Below, piece after piece: positions 50,155 to 63,500 of a DNA stretch of 64,000 nucleotides. The stretch comes from Proteromonas lacertae. Its lineage: Eukaryota; Sar; Bigyra; Opalinata; Proteromonadidae. Position numbers and translations under genes: made by a program. The notes under the pieces were generated by a model. The model worked only from the letters and a program-made list of their open reading frames with translations, ran no database searches and was not told the DNA's origin. How positions within the stretch are numbered: position 1 is the first letter of the stretch; each line of letters begins with the position of its first letter. The DNA lies in contig NGBS01000891.1 of the NCBI GenBank assembly GCA_002245135.1, positions 37,372 through 101,371 of the forward strand, written 5' to 3'.

Positions 50155-50713
50155 TGATATAGCAAATATATATCCCTAAGGCAATATATGAAAAATAACT
50201 GAAATGAGTTTTGTAATTGACATAAATTTACACATTATATGTAATTATTATTATTCAGAAAATCTCACTCAAAAAGTATTTTTTAAACGGTAATGATATT
50301 GACTTGTAATGGGGACTGTAAGGTAAATTCAACAATTCCTGATGAACTGAAGTAAGTTATCTTCATGGAGATAATCACGGGATTTGCAAAGTTACTTCTC
50401 AGAGTTGTAGTGATCTGGGTTATTTATTCAAACTTATAATTTTTGAAGATGAAATTCTGAAGTATAAATAGAATTATGAAAGTATAAAACCTAAAAATTA
50501 TAAATAGCAGAAGAAACTAGTATTTTTCAGTAATTCAGATAAAATGAGAACCAAAAAACTATCTGATAGAAAAACATTGATTAAATTGGGACTAGCAATA
50601 GATGAATTAAAAAAGTATATGTATGAAGATATTACAAATGCTAGTTAATTGTGAATTAAAATAGTTTTTAATATAAAATTACTGCAAATTTCAGTCAAGA
50701 CTGAACTATCGGT
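50155..50713. other. Intergenic stretch between two minus-strand genes
   Basis: AT-rich, 560 bases. Apart from one tiny ORF on the plus strand (50544-50648), no gene is seen. It must hold the giant receptor's promoter. Confidence 0.55.
50544..50648 (+). CDS. Possible 34-residue peptide
   Basis: Reads MRTKKLSDRKTLIKLGLAID followed by ELKKYMYEDITNAS and a stop. The composition is that of a short amphipathic helix and is more coding-like than its surroundings. No upstream exon was found. It may be a small protein, a leftover exon or chance. Confidence 0.25.
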   Translation: MRTKKLSDRKTLIKLGLAIDELKKYMYEDITNAS

Positions 50714-53700
50714 TTAATATACCTTATCTCTGATCTTTTCAGATATAAATCTAAGCTTACCAGATTTAGTTACATCATTTTCATCAGTTTCATAGATAAA
50801 AACATTTTGATATACTGTTTTTGATAGAGATGATTTATATCTACCTTTCGTAATTTCTATTAAATCTTCTCTTTTCACTAACTCTATTTTATTTTGAATT
50901 GTGTTATTATCATTTGATTCATTATTACCAATAATACCTCCATTATATGTATAGTATTTACTATATTGTTTTATTAATTCTTTATATTCGTTTTCATTAA
51001 AAGTTACTTCATCTTTAATAGAATTATAATTAGTAAATATATTACTTAGACTTTTTGGATCTAAACTTTTCAATAAGACAACTTCGCTTACTTCTTCTTT
51101 TGTAAATAGTGGTATGTACATTATCAAAGGGAATCTTTTGATTTGAAATGTTTTATACTTATCACCATATGCATTATCTATAACTATTATCACTTTAGCA
51201 TCAGGATAATCATCTTCACCAATAACTTCTCCATCAGAAACTAGAACATATGGTTGCTTTGGTAAATAAAGATTAATATACTTCCCGTTATAATAAACAT
51301 TTATAGAATTTTTAATAATTTTATTTATTATAACTTCAGCTAATACTGATTTACCTATTCTACTATGACCAAGTATTAAATAATTTCTTTGATAATCATA
51401 AACAAAATTATCTTTTGAAATAATATCCCACATATCTTTAAAACATTTTCTCATAACAAAAATACGACTACCTACATATATATCAAAATCTTTTACTATT
51501 AGAGGTTGATCTGTTGTTGGCGTTGGTGTTGTTGGTGGTGGTACAGGAAATGGTAATGGAGGAGTAAATGCATCTCTAGTTGGAACAGATAGAGCGTCAA
51601 CCTTGAAGTGTCTATTACATCTTTTTACTGCTTCATTTTGTATTACACAGTATTTAAAATAACCTTCTTTCTTCTCACTGTATTCTCTTATTGATTCTTG
51701 AATTTTTTCATTTTGTTTCTTTTTCATCTCCTCATTTTTTTCATTATTATCTTTATCTTCATTATTAATCTTTAACTCTTCTTCACCATCTAATAATACT
51801 TTTATAAATACTCCATTCATTATTAAATCAAAGTAATTTTCTTCATTTAATATATAGTAAACAAAATACGATGAATCATTAGGACTATAAACATACACTT
51901 CTTTCTTAGAATCTATTTCGAAATTTGGATCATTTAAAAGAACAGCTTTAGCAGTTTCAGCTGTTGTTTCAAGGAAGCTATATGATATATTAGTATTATC
52001 ATAAAACTCAATCTCTTTTTTACTTAATTTATATGCTATTTTCTGTTTTAATACCATTCTTTTCACAAACTCATCATCATTATCTTTAATTGATGAATAA
52101 TAATCATCGATCTGTTTATATTCATCTGCATCTCTAGGTGGATAGAATTTACATACTATATATTTTTCTACATCATCAGAAATGAACTTTAAATGGTCTT
52201 TTGGTTGTAATATACATTCTTTTAAATCATTATCCCATGTTAATTGTAAATCATATTTTAATATAACATTGGATAAATCATTATATGACAAATTACTTCT
52301 GTTCATATATTTCTCTATAAACTTGCTATAACCAGTTGTTCCTGCTACACTTTCTATCAACTGCTTGTAATATTCCCAATAATCTCTATCTTTATAATTC
52401 TTTCTATACAAATAATGGTAATATATTTGACGAGGAATATTTCCATACTTTTTACATATTCTTTTAAAATCATTACTACCATCATCAGAAACACTACCAT
52501 TACTACTACCATTTCTACTATCAACATCAATACCAATACATTTTACAAACCATTCTTCAATTTCACCAAAAGATAATGATTCAAAATATAATTCTTTACG
52601 AGAAGCTTCGTAATTACTATTGTTACTATGATCAGGTGAACTAATTGAAATGATTTTGTTGCTTTTATGGAAAACTTCATTTAAAGTATCAACTATTATT
52701 ATAGAATCTCTTATTTCATTCAATTTAATTTGCATAATGTGTATTTTAAAAATAACACCATCTCTCATTACATATATTTTCCTTTTATCTTCATCTCCAT
52801 ATTTTTTCCCTTTTATTATGTATATATCTTTGAACTTTCCTTCATTTCTTCTCCATACATTATCATCCATATGATAAATCAATCCTTTTTCTATCAAATC
52901 ATCATAATTTTTATAATCTTCTTTTGTGAATTCAATCACTTTCAGTTCATTTATGAACTGTTCATAATTATCATTTTTCTTTTCATTTATCTTTCTTTTC
53001 ATTTCATACAATTTTATTTTTTTTGAATTCCATATTTCATACATCTCAACATAATCAATTCCTTTCATTATTCTTAATGCTAATAGATATGCTTCTACAA
53101 GTACATCAATTGAAATATCACATTTATACAGTAATTATCATATTCATTAAACATATCCATATCAATTAATTCTGAAATATTATAGTTTTCATAATTATCA
53201 CTGATTTTATCTATAGCTTTTTCAACATACTCCAAATACTTTTCTTTATCTTCATCTATATTATTATTTGTAAGTGAAATACTTTCATTGAAATAAGTGA
53301 TTGTATATATTCCATTAGTTCTGTTATAACTACCATTTAAAGAAGCAATACAGCTCTTATTTTCAATGATATATTTAAACATTTCATAATTCATTTTAAT
53401 GTCTCTTTTATACTGATCAATCAATTTATTATTATCTTCCAAAATTTGTTCAAGTGTTTTTTCTTCTTTTATCTGCAATTGACTTTTAATACTTTCTATT
53501 TCCTTCTTTAATTCTTCTTTTTGTAAATACATCATTACATTTTCATTCAATGGATAATATAAGAAATTATTCCTTATGAAGTACAATAACACATATATAA
53601 ATGATGTTTTTCCAATACCTGGTTGACCAGTTACTACTATATTAGTTATCTGTACTGATAAACATTTACAAATATAATTAAACATCTCATAATAGCATTT

Positions 53701-55315
53701 TCTGATGTATATTGCATTATTTGGAAATTGATATAATGGTGTTGAGGTTGAAAACACTAAATATTTCTTGCTTTCATCACTTTGATCTACTCTCAAACTA
53801 TTCACTACTTCCACAAAACTATCTGGTGAATCAAGTAAGTCTGGATTCTCATGAAAGTTATTCAATATCATTATCAATTCATATATACTTCCACTCTTAT
53901 ATACGTATTCTTCTTCGATTTCTATTAATTTGAATGTAGATTTTATAAAATCCTTTATACTGACAATATCGTAACTTATGTTTGTTTTTAATAGATTTGA
54001 TAAATAATCAATTACATAATATTTCTTATAATTATAAATACCATAAATTGTATTTGGCACTTTTACTTCATTTATTACATCATTACCAATTCTAACATTC
54101 ATTCCATTTATAACAACTTTATCACCATCAACATCTACATTACAATTCTGTAATTCGCTATTGTCATATATTTCTTGATACTCTTTTTCTTTATAATATT
54201 CTATCCATTTCACTAAACCATTTTCATCACCAATACTAATATATGGATAAATTGAAGTAGGTAAGTTTCCTGATATTTGTCTTTTTTCACCATTTCCTTG
54301 TCTTATGTACAATATCTTTTTATTCATATCATATATCACTTCATATATATTTCCTACTTTACCACTAATACTTGATATTGGTGTTGATCTATTGTTTTCA
54401 ATCTTCAGAGACGAACCATGTAATAATTTGATGTATGGATATATCTCATTTGATGTATCTTGATTTGTACAATAGCCAAAACTAATACCTTTACTACCAA
54501 TATTCAATAGTTGATAATAGAAATGATAAATCCCATCACTCATTTCTTTATTTATGATGTATTCATTTAAACTATTATCTTTGAATATTATATCACATAC
54601 AACATATTCAATTTTATCATCAGGTTTTACATAATAGTTATATAAGTCATCTTCTTCTATTTTTTTTATTGTATATACATATTTATTATTTTTAATATTC
54701 ATCTCTGCTTGTGTAAGTTTATATCTTTGTATCATGAATGGTGGAACATACCAACTATCATTATCACGGCCAATCACATTCACTACCTTTACATGTTATT
54801 ATACATGGACTAACTATTGGTGGTAAATCTTTCAATATATGTCTTTTTATTCCATTTCCATATCTAATAGACATTGTTTTTCTATTCATATCATATATTA
54901 ATTCATATTCAACACCTTCTTCGGCTTTAATATCTTGTGGTGGTGGTTCTAGTTTCTTACCATTATTATACACCTCAACTGAATCAGTTTTTAACTTAAT
55001 ATAACCACACTTTTCTTCAAAATATGTTTTATAATAATACCCAAAACATATATAATCACTCAATCTCACAATTATAACGGGATAATAATAAACTCCTTCA
55101 CTCATTGGACGATTATATATTACTATTTCTTCACTATCAACACGCTTTAATCTTTTTTGTATGTTCGGATCTTCTTCTAATCTCCTCTTGATAGCTGCAT
55201 CATCAGATCCATATCCACTTAAACTATAAATAATTTTACCTAAAAAGTTAAAATTTTATATAGCAATACCTTCATAATTTCTTTTTACAGGAGAACTAAT
55301 CATCAAATCACTCAT
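50714..55315 (-). CDS. Double-SPRY, double P-loop NTPase (Crinkler/RHS type), probably interrupted
   Basis: Starts MSDLMISSPVKRNYEG, spliced over a 29-nt intron to KIIYSLSGYGSDDAAIKRRL. A first SPRY-like domain runs MSEGVYYYPVIIVRLSDYIC to YELIYDMNRKTMSIRYGNG. A second runs MSDGIYHFYYQLLNIGSKG to YEVIYDMNKKILYIRQGNG and YPYISIGDENGLVKW. The first P-loop NTPase module carries YIRKCYYEMFNYICK then TGQPGIGKTSFIYVLL (Walker A), and later LSFGEIEEWF and KYGNIPRQIYYH, features of the Crinkler/RHS family. A second module has VMRKCFKDMWDII, GHSRIGKSVLAEVI (Walker A) and KVIIVIDNAYG (Walker B). The coding frame appears broken at about two places that no clear intron explains, so this may be a decayed gene. 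The role is unknown; SPRY domains suggest target recognition. Confidence 0.6.
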
Positions 55316-56072
55316 TTCTTAACTGAATGTAAGTATATAGAAGAAAATAGAATTAAAATGTTCAGTATGATTATTAGCTTTTATATATCAAAGATATTGA
55401 AAATAGTTCAGTTACTGTATTTAATAAACTTAACAAAATTAAGTATATATTATTCTTTTTGAATAATATTATAACATTTACAGTTAATATATCCAAAAAT
55501 AAAACTCTCTTTCATATTATGGGGATTAAAGATCATCAAAATGTGTAATTGTATAAATGTTATGCATAATATAAAGAAAAAAAAGCATCATCATATACAT
55601 TCTACTATCACATCGATGATTAACAATATATGTTATAAAGCTAATAACCTACAAATTCTAAAGGATATATCTTTTCTATTTCTTTATCAGGTATTCCATT
55701 ATTCTTATCTTTACCAACTAATAAATTTAATATCATCATTTCTAAATCGTGAAAAAACATTTCTGAAAATTGAGTCGTTTCACTTTAATATTTTTCTTCT
55801 TTTCTTTCATTCATGATATTATTTTTTTCCCTTCATTATTATTCTTCACATTACAATCATTAATTATATTTAAATATCAGATGAAAAGGCTATACAACTA
55901 ATGACATACAAACAACACTATAAAATAAAACACTCTTCTTATATAATCTATGTGTACGGAAATTTAATTTGCACCTATAATAAGCACAATTAATGATGAG
56001 GGGAATGAAAAAATTTGATTATTAAAATTCTATTTTGATCAAGCCAAATTTATATATTATCGTTTTGTTTTT
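55316..56072. other. Intergenic stretch upstream of two divergent genes
   Basis: About 750 AT-rich bases between two divergent start codons. The few short open frames (for example at 55541-55816) are rich in Ile, Leu, Phe and His from AT bias and look non-coding. No RNA or repeat seen. Confidence 0.55.
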
Positions 56073-57547
56073 ATGAATCGAAGAACTAAGAAAGAGAACA
56101 AAACTAAACTACCAGAATTGTGTATATTTATGATGTATTAATTATATTAGCAGGTTGTAAAAATGAAAGTTCAGGTGATATTAAAGCCAACTCTAGTTTA
56201 TCCAGAGTATATTCTGAAGCTAGTTTAGAAAGTATAAAATAATATATAAATTAATATTTAAAGCATCTAATAACCAAGATGATCTTCTTTCAACCTCACA
56301 TATGAAGGATATATCCAAATCGTATATAAATATATAATAAGTGAAATATGTTTATGTAATATAGACCATTGAAATTGCCTTTATCTTTGCAATTAGCAGT
56401 TCCTCACGTTAACCAGCTGAGAAAGAGAGGATTACAGTTAGATGAAAGTCTTAATGAAGATGGTGTATTAAAAAGTAGATGTTGGAAAGCTTCAGCTGAG
56501 AGTAATCATGCTGCTTTAAAGATCCAATCGTTATATAGAGGTCATGTATAATATTTATATTTATATAATACAATAAATACATGTAAATAGGTGAGTCGAA
56601 GATATGTATGGGGTTTAAATGGTTTATTACATCACAGACTAGCAATAAATATACAGCGAGTATTTCGAGGTTATTTAGGTAGAAAAATCTTCCAACGATT
56701 ATTATTTGAAAAACAAACAGAATGTGCAATAAAAATCCAAGCAGTATATCGTAGTTATGCAAGTCGACATTGCATGTTTTCAAGATTTGTATTAAGGATC
56801 CAAAAATATTATCGTGGTTATTTATGTAGAAGAGAATATCGAAAAATGAAGAATCGACATTTATATAGATGTGCCACTGAAATAGAAAGATTAGTAAGAG
56901 GATATTTAAGTAGAAAATTAAAGAGGAAACTATGCAGAATAAATAAGAATAAAGTGAATTACTATAGTAATAATTTAAATCAATTTATAAAGAATATAAG
57001 AATGAAATATAAATCAAATAGTAATGATGAGAATAATGTAGTTAATTATATTTATTATCTACAGTTTGTTGTTCAAAACCGATATTTATGTGATAAATAT
57101 TACAGAATCTATTTAGATAAATATCCCAATAATAGTAAATTGATAATAGGTTATACATTGTTACAGCAAACTCTTTATAATAGTCGAAATTTGAATAAAC
57201 CCAAAGATTATAATTATAATAATATATATTGTTTATGTTCTTATTTGCAAAGACAAAGTGAAATATTCGAATATATAGAGAATATGTTTTTATACCCACA
57301 AATAGTAATAAATCCAAAGAGACCAGATGTATTATATAATATTATTCATATATATACTGAATTAGAATTACTTATTAATGGCAATGTTATTACAATTAAA
57401 AGGTGATAGAACGAGTATTATTAGAGCTGAAAAGTATCTTATAAAATGTAAAGAATTAAGTAAAAGAGGGGAATCATTGTTTGATCGATTTTATGATTCA
57501 TTTATACAAAACTTTTATGGTAAACCAAAACTAATATTGCGAGAAAA

Positions 57548-57581
<34 letters not shown>

Positions 57582-58898
57582 GTAATAATAATTAGAGAAT
57601 ATAATGTCTATCGTGTTAATAAATCTTTCAGAATATATTCAAATACAAATGGTAATATACCTCCATATATTATATCATCTAATGAAATATATCATGCGAT
57701 TTATCATGATTTTGTTCATATTATTCCTGATTATTATCGTGTATTTGGTATGGATTTAAAGAATAACGAACCAATTAGAGAATGGCTTTGGGATGAAGAT
57801 TATATCAATGGAACTCCAACAGAATATGATATGTTAAGATTTGAAGCCAATATAATATATCATTTAGATATAAAAATAGAAAATAATAGAATTATATCTG
57901 TTAGTATATATTTATATTATATGTCATATTAAAATCTAGATGAAAAATTGGATCATATTTTATGTGATAGAATAAAATATTTGACACTTTATTCCAAGAT
58001 AGTTAGTTGTCAATCATATATTCGTCGATATTTAGCCAAAGAATGGTTTAAACGAAATGTTCTAGTTTTAAAGTTATTAAAAGTTCAAAGGTTCAAATTA
58101 AGATATCTTCAACATAAACATAATCATCATATAGAGTCTTATAAAGTAATATGTGAAAGATTATTGAATTATTTATATCGAATAAGATCTGAATTAAGCG
58201 ATCGAATAAAAATAGCTTCAATAATCACATTACAATGTTTTGGAAGAAAAATATTATCAAAGAATAGAGTAAAAGTATAATAATAATAATTTTATTATAT
58301 ATATATATAGAAAGCAAGAAAAAACAAATTCTATAAGAATGATGTAAATGAAATTTATAGAGGAAATCATGTAATAAATGATCATGATTTAGTAATAACA
58401 ATATTAAAGAGTGGTGAAAGTTATTTATTACTTGGATATGATATTATAGAATGTGAAGAATATGAGTGCTGGGTTACTCATAATATAATAAATGAGATAT
58501 TAATAAACTTTCCTTATGGTTATATACCACCTTATTATGATAATGAGTTTTGTAAATCTGAAACAAAGAATCTATACAGTTTAATGAAAAGACTAGAGAG
58601 AAATGATACTAATAGAATAATTGAAGTGATTATACATAATTTAAAATTAATACCTTGTATTACAAATCTTGCAGATATATCTAATTTATCTAATTTACCA
58701 ACATTATGTATTGATTTAAAGAATAATATCTCTGATCAAAATAGTAAAGGAATGATCTATAATATTACCCATCCATCCACAAGATTATTAAAGGATCAAA
58801 GTAAAAAATTGATTAATAAGAATTTAGATGTTAAAAGAAAAAACATATACGAGATAATGAAGAAGTATAATGAAGAAAGATTAAATAAGAAACCTTAA
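56073..58898 (+). CDS. IQ-motif protein (calmodulin-binding)
   Basis: Start MNRRTKKENKTKLPEL is spliced to KNESSGDIKANSSLSRVYSE, then NNQDDLLSTSHMKDISKS, then LKLPLSLQLAVPHVNQLRKR. IQ motifs follow: ALKIQSLYRGH, AINIQRVFRGYLGRK, AIKIQAVYRSYASR, VLRIQKYYRGYLCRR, EIERLVRGYLSRKLKR and, further on, SCQSYIRRYLAKEW and LQCFGRKILSKN. The rest is helical or poorly defined (EWLWDEDYINGTPTEYD is a recurring conserved-looking motif; EYECWVT later). A (TA)n run inside one ORF at 57549-57580 begins a stop-free intron (GTATATA...ATTAG). IQ arrays bind calmodulin or myosin light chains. Such proteins are common in cilia and centrosomes. Confidence 0.8.
57549..57593 (+). repeat. (TA)n tract inside a probable intron
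   Basis: About sixteen TA units starting GTATATA and followed by a TAATTAG acceptor. Without splicing it would insert an Ile-Tyr run into the IQ protein, so it is best read as an intron that happens to lack stops. Confidence 0.6.
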
Positions 58899-59015
58899 TT
58901 TAATAATATTTAAATAAATTGGTGCACCAAAATGAACTAAACGTTTTCGTAAACCATAATTTAAAAGAATATAATTGGTCAAATATTTACAGACCTTTCA
59001 TATTAAAAGTCAAAC

Positions 59016-61356
59016 ATGTTTGCTTTTTTGCCATTATTTTTATTTTCATTTATTAATATTTCTTGTGAATGTTTACCAGGAATATATTGTGATAACATTT
59101 TAGGAGAATATAGAATGGAAAAAGTAAATTGTGACACAAATGGAATGATAATTGATTCAGTTTCAAAACTAGGAGATCTTATAAATGATGATTCAAATAG
59201 TAGATGTATTGGTGATGAAAAAATTGGAATAAAAACAATCCATGATTCAAAATTTTCACAATCGTTAAGTCATTTAAAATTTCCTGTGGATAGTTTATCA
59301 TTTTCTTTATGGTTTAAAGGTGTTGATACATCAAACAGTGTAATTCAAATAAGTTCAGATAATCATATTCCATTATTGTCATTAAGATTGAAGAAAATGA
59401 TTTATTTCAATGAAAAATTAAATAAATATGACAGTGTTATTTTTAAGAATCTTACTCTTCTTCAATACAATAATGAAATAATCATAATCTCAAATAATGC
59501 AGTCAAAGTATATGTTAATTCAGATTTAGTGTTTGAGAGCAATATAGATTTATCAATGCAATTATTTAACACATCATCAATTATAGACTTTTTTACATCT
59601 AATAGTATGGTGTATTATTATTTTTCAATATATAATGAAGTATTATCTGAAACAAATATTAAAAATAATTATAAGATAGGATTTCAGCCAAGTTTCCCCA
59701 TTTTTTATTCACATAATCCAATCATTACATCAGAAAACATGGAGATTGATATAAATATATACTATTTATGGTCAGATGAATTCTATATTAAACCAATGAT
59801 TGATAATGTTGTAAAATATTTCAAAATAGAATTAATTCCACCTAATATAGGAACTTTTAAAATAAATAATACAGTTGTTGTTTCTCCTCATATTATATCA
59901 ATTGAAAATCTGAAGTTGTCATATAATCCTCCTAAAGATACATTCAATGAATCAGAGTATTTTATATAATAATATATTATTATACTTATTTCATAGTCCA
60001 TTAACATATTTTAAAATAAATGTAGAATATGATGGAAATTATGAATCTTATATATTTAATATTACAGTTTTACCTCATATATACCCACCTATATCAGTCA
60101 ATTCTACTCAATCATTAGAATACTTAAAATATGAAAGGATACAATTTCCTAGACCACAGTTGCACCCTTTATCGAAAAATGTAACATTTGTTATTGAAAA
60201 TAAACCTAGATATGGAAAAATTACATTAGAAGATAAAGAAGATATAGACAATTTTAATTTTACTGACATAGGCAATATAATATACAGAAGTATGAAGCAT
60301 CAAAATAGATGTCAAAAAAATGAAATGTACTATGAAGACCTTATTAATTATTACATAGAAGATGTATCCAATAATGTTATATCATCATCATATACTATAA
60401 CCCTTTTTGTATATACATACATATATCTATAATTTATAATATCATAGATATCTTGCTATTCACCATGTAGATTAGTTAATAATAGTACTTATGAAAACCA
60501 AAACTTAACAATTAATTTAGAGTGTCAAAAAAGCAATTATACAAAAATAATTATATTTTCTCCTCCTAAACATGGAAACTATTACTATGTAGAAAACAAT
60601 ACAAAAGTAGATGGATATCCAAAAAACTACTATGACAATTTAATTTATTACTCTCCACAACGCAAATATTTTAATTATCCAACTCGTAATATAAATAATG
60701 AAACAGTTATTAACAAAGAAGATGAAGAATCATTGACATATAAATATTACGTTAATGAAAATTTAATCTATTTTCAGTCTTTAAAAATTGATATTATTAA
60801 TATAAAAGATAATTTAACTATGTATTATATATATATATATATTATATTTATATATTATAGAACATCCCATCACAAAGAAACTACTCTAAAATTGTATGAA
60901 ACTAAAAATGAATCAATTGAAATAAATGATTTTGATAATAAATATCATTCATATAAATTATCCTATCAATCAAAAGATTTATTAGTTTTATTTAAATATC
61001 CTAGAAGCTGTTTACTAAGCACAGATAAAACAAATGATATTGTTGGAAATTACTCATGTATTGATGACCTTCTGTCTAAAATATACCTTGGTGCAACATC
61101 TCCAAATAATGGAATCAAATTAATAATAGAAAGAGATGATAATACAAATACATCGCTTGTTATAAATTATGCTTTGAAAGCTAAAATAAGCAAAGCTTTT
61201 TCTATTAGCATTTCAGTCTTTTCAGGATTATGTGTCATAGCTGCTCATTTTATTTCAATTATTACAACTAAATCGCATACAATTATAATAAAGAAAGAAA
61301 GAAAAAAGAAAATGGAAGAAGCAAACAAAGTAAGCTTTGTAACAATAAAAATATAA
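59016..61356 (+). CDS. Single-pass surface protein with LamG-like and CSPG/cadherin-like parts
   Basis: Signal peptide MFAFLPLFLFSFINISCECL. Residues 30-240 look like a LamG/concanavalin fold: HLKFPVDSLSFSLWFKGV (LSFSLWFK typical), NSVIQISSDNHIPLLSLRL, NNEIIIISNNAVKVYVNSD and YYYFSIYNEVLSETNIKNN. After a splice (intron about 59959-59995) come repeats like those of CSPG/FRAS proteins: ENKPRYGKITLEDKED, then FNFTDIGNIIYRS, then EDLINYYIEDVSNN, and a second set with SPPKHGNYYYVE. The domain ends before a membrane helix ISISVFSGLCVIAAHFISII and a short basic tail KKERKKKMEEANK. Likely a cell-surface adhesion or sensing protein. Confidence 0.7.
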
Positions 61357-62559
61357 ATATAATATATTTATTTTCTTTCACTATTGTATATAAGAAATAA
61401 TAAACTGTTATTTGATAAAACTCTATTGATCAGAATTTTTCGTAATGATTGTCTATTAAACTTATCTAAATAACACATATTTATACATATATTACATAGT
61501 TATTTGATATATATTGATTCAAAAGGGGTAAATATAATTAATTGAAATGATCAGAATATTAAGATATCTTATATCGTAAAAATTTTAACTTATGTATTAA
61601 GCTTTATCAATCATTCATGAAAATACTATATTATTTTAAAAATTACACAATTTTATAAAATATGATGTTTATTTACATACTAATATACCAATATAGTAAT
61701 AGTAATACATATATATAATATTGAATATTTAAGCTTGATCTATTTCAAGCTTTTCATTTTCATATAAAAAGGGTTGCCATGCAGCTTACTTTAATTGCAA
61801 CAATGACATAACGGTTAATGGAGAAAATGAATTGAATAACCAAGCAAAATATACAAACTATAAACTAACAATTACAAATCCGAGTATTAAATATGAATAA
61901 GTCAATTTAATAGTAGAAAATAATTGTTACATGTAATAGTTTAAGTAAATATATGAATCCATCAACAAAAATCCCTAGATACAGAAAGGTTGTCATTCCT
62001 GTGCTGTGCCCCCCTCCTTCTGTCCTTGTCCTTTGTAATTCAAATTCATCAGAATCAATAAGAGACATATAATTATATATAATATACACAATTGCTTCTG
62101 TTTTCCCGATATTATCATTAATTCATCTAAAAATGAAAATAGTCTATTTAACGATTCACAAAATAACGCTAAAAATTTTAAAAGGGTAAAATAATTCTGG
62201 ATTTACAACACAATTTCTATTATTAATATGCGCTATTTCATCCATTTGTATTTTCATCTTTTAAATTAACATCATTGTTTTTTATAAGAACAGTATTATA
62301 AATATGCAAATTTAAACACAATTCTATTTCAGTAGTTTAAATTAATAGACAAATGAAATTGTTTGATTATTTAAAAAGAATATGAGTTTTATTTTATTAA
62401 ATGGCATATGTCAATCTCTGGGTTGGGCAGGCGCAGGGACGGAATGGCACAAGAACAGCACAGGAACAGCACAAATCACGAAAGTGACGTGTTTTTCCGA
62501 ACTAAAAAAGATAATATGATTTTCATTAATTTATTTTTTATATTTCAGAAAAGTAAATA
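61357..62559. other. Gene-poor stretch with two GC-rich patches
   Basis: Mostly AT-rich with no gene. Two local GC-rich patches, at about 61988-62040 and 62411-62492, stand out. They share the 11-mer CAGCACAGGAA in opposite orientation (61996-62006 on the minus strand and 62456-62466 on the plus strand). Confidence 0.6.
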
Positions 62560-63500
62560 AGTCAGAAGTTTTGAAATAAATTATAAACATCATAAGAAAT
62601 AATAATTCGATTATTATATAATAATATTTTAAGAGTAAGGACTATTTCAACTTCAGACTCTTCTCCTTCACTTAATTCACTCTCTTCACTAAAATTATCT
62701 AATATATATTTTATAATTGTATTACTTTTTTCTTCACCAAGACTGTTTTGTATTTGTAGAAACTGAAATACCAATATCATTTCTTAATTCACATGAACCA
62801 TAACATCTTTTATAATTTTTTTTACTTGCTCTTTTTCAGATGACATATTAAGTAATTCCTCTTTAATTATCTTAATTATTAAATAACCATCATTCAAATT
62901 TGCATCATCTCTGCTTGTATATTCGAGGAAAAATAAGTAGTAATTTTTTCAATTTCTTCAACTTCTGTAATATGTTTATCATCAATTAATTCTTTATTCT
63001 TTCGAATTTCTTTATTCTTTATTATGGAATTCTTTATTCTCCATCTTCTGGAGATACCCTTTCTTATTCTAGGAATATTTTCATCTTTAAAACTTATTTT
63101 TAATACTTCTACAATTGTTTAGTTGGTATTGTATATTATTGCAATAATCAAGAATACTTTTATATTTTTCTATCTCAAGTATTCTTTTTTACTTACAATA
63201 TTAAAAATATGTGCTAAATATGCTTCGTTTTTGTTTCTACTAGTTGTGGCCAGCTTTCTCATCGTAGGACTATTATCTGATACTATACTATAAACTTTGC
63301 TAATGAAATTCCATATTTAGATAATGTTCTTTGTATAACATTTACTAGATTTTCTGCAATTTCGCTTTCATCCATAATAACACTTTCTAAAAAACACTAA
63401 ATTTTTCTGTTTTATTATTAAATTTACTACATCTTAATAATTGGTGTTTTTTCACCCATCTATTAACAATGACACCTTATAATCTTTAAATATCCAACTC
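62560..63500 (-). pseudogene. Decayed hAT/DUF659-type DNA transposase
   Basis: Minus-strand pieces read in shifting frames: YKVSLLIDG near 63465-63490 (the VSLxxDGW start of DUF659), then IAENLVNVIQRTLSKYG and SLAKFIVSDNSPTMRKLA (the TDNxxNM-like element of hAT enzymes) near 63270-63370, then LAHIFNI like the C-x2-H segment. Further down RRWRIKNSIIKNKE and an acidic EESELSEGEESEVEI piece may be the C-terminal part. Several frame breaks and stops show it is not functional. Its terminal repeats were not found. Confidence 0.5.

Noticed and set aside
50714-55315. Retrotransposon hot-spot (RHS) element or retroelement
   Set aside because: The NTPase modules resemble RHS/Crinkler proteins, but no reverse transcriptase, integrase or terminal repeat is present; it reads as a host-type gene with SPRY domains.
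61730-61760. Short hairpin (AAGCTTGATC...TTTCAAGCTT)
   Set aside because: A small palindrome of this kind is expected by chance in AT-rich DNA and no gene end lies beside it.
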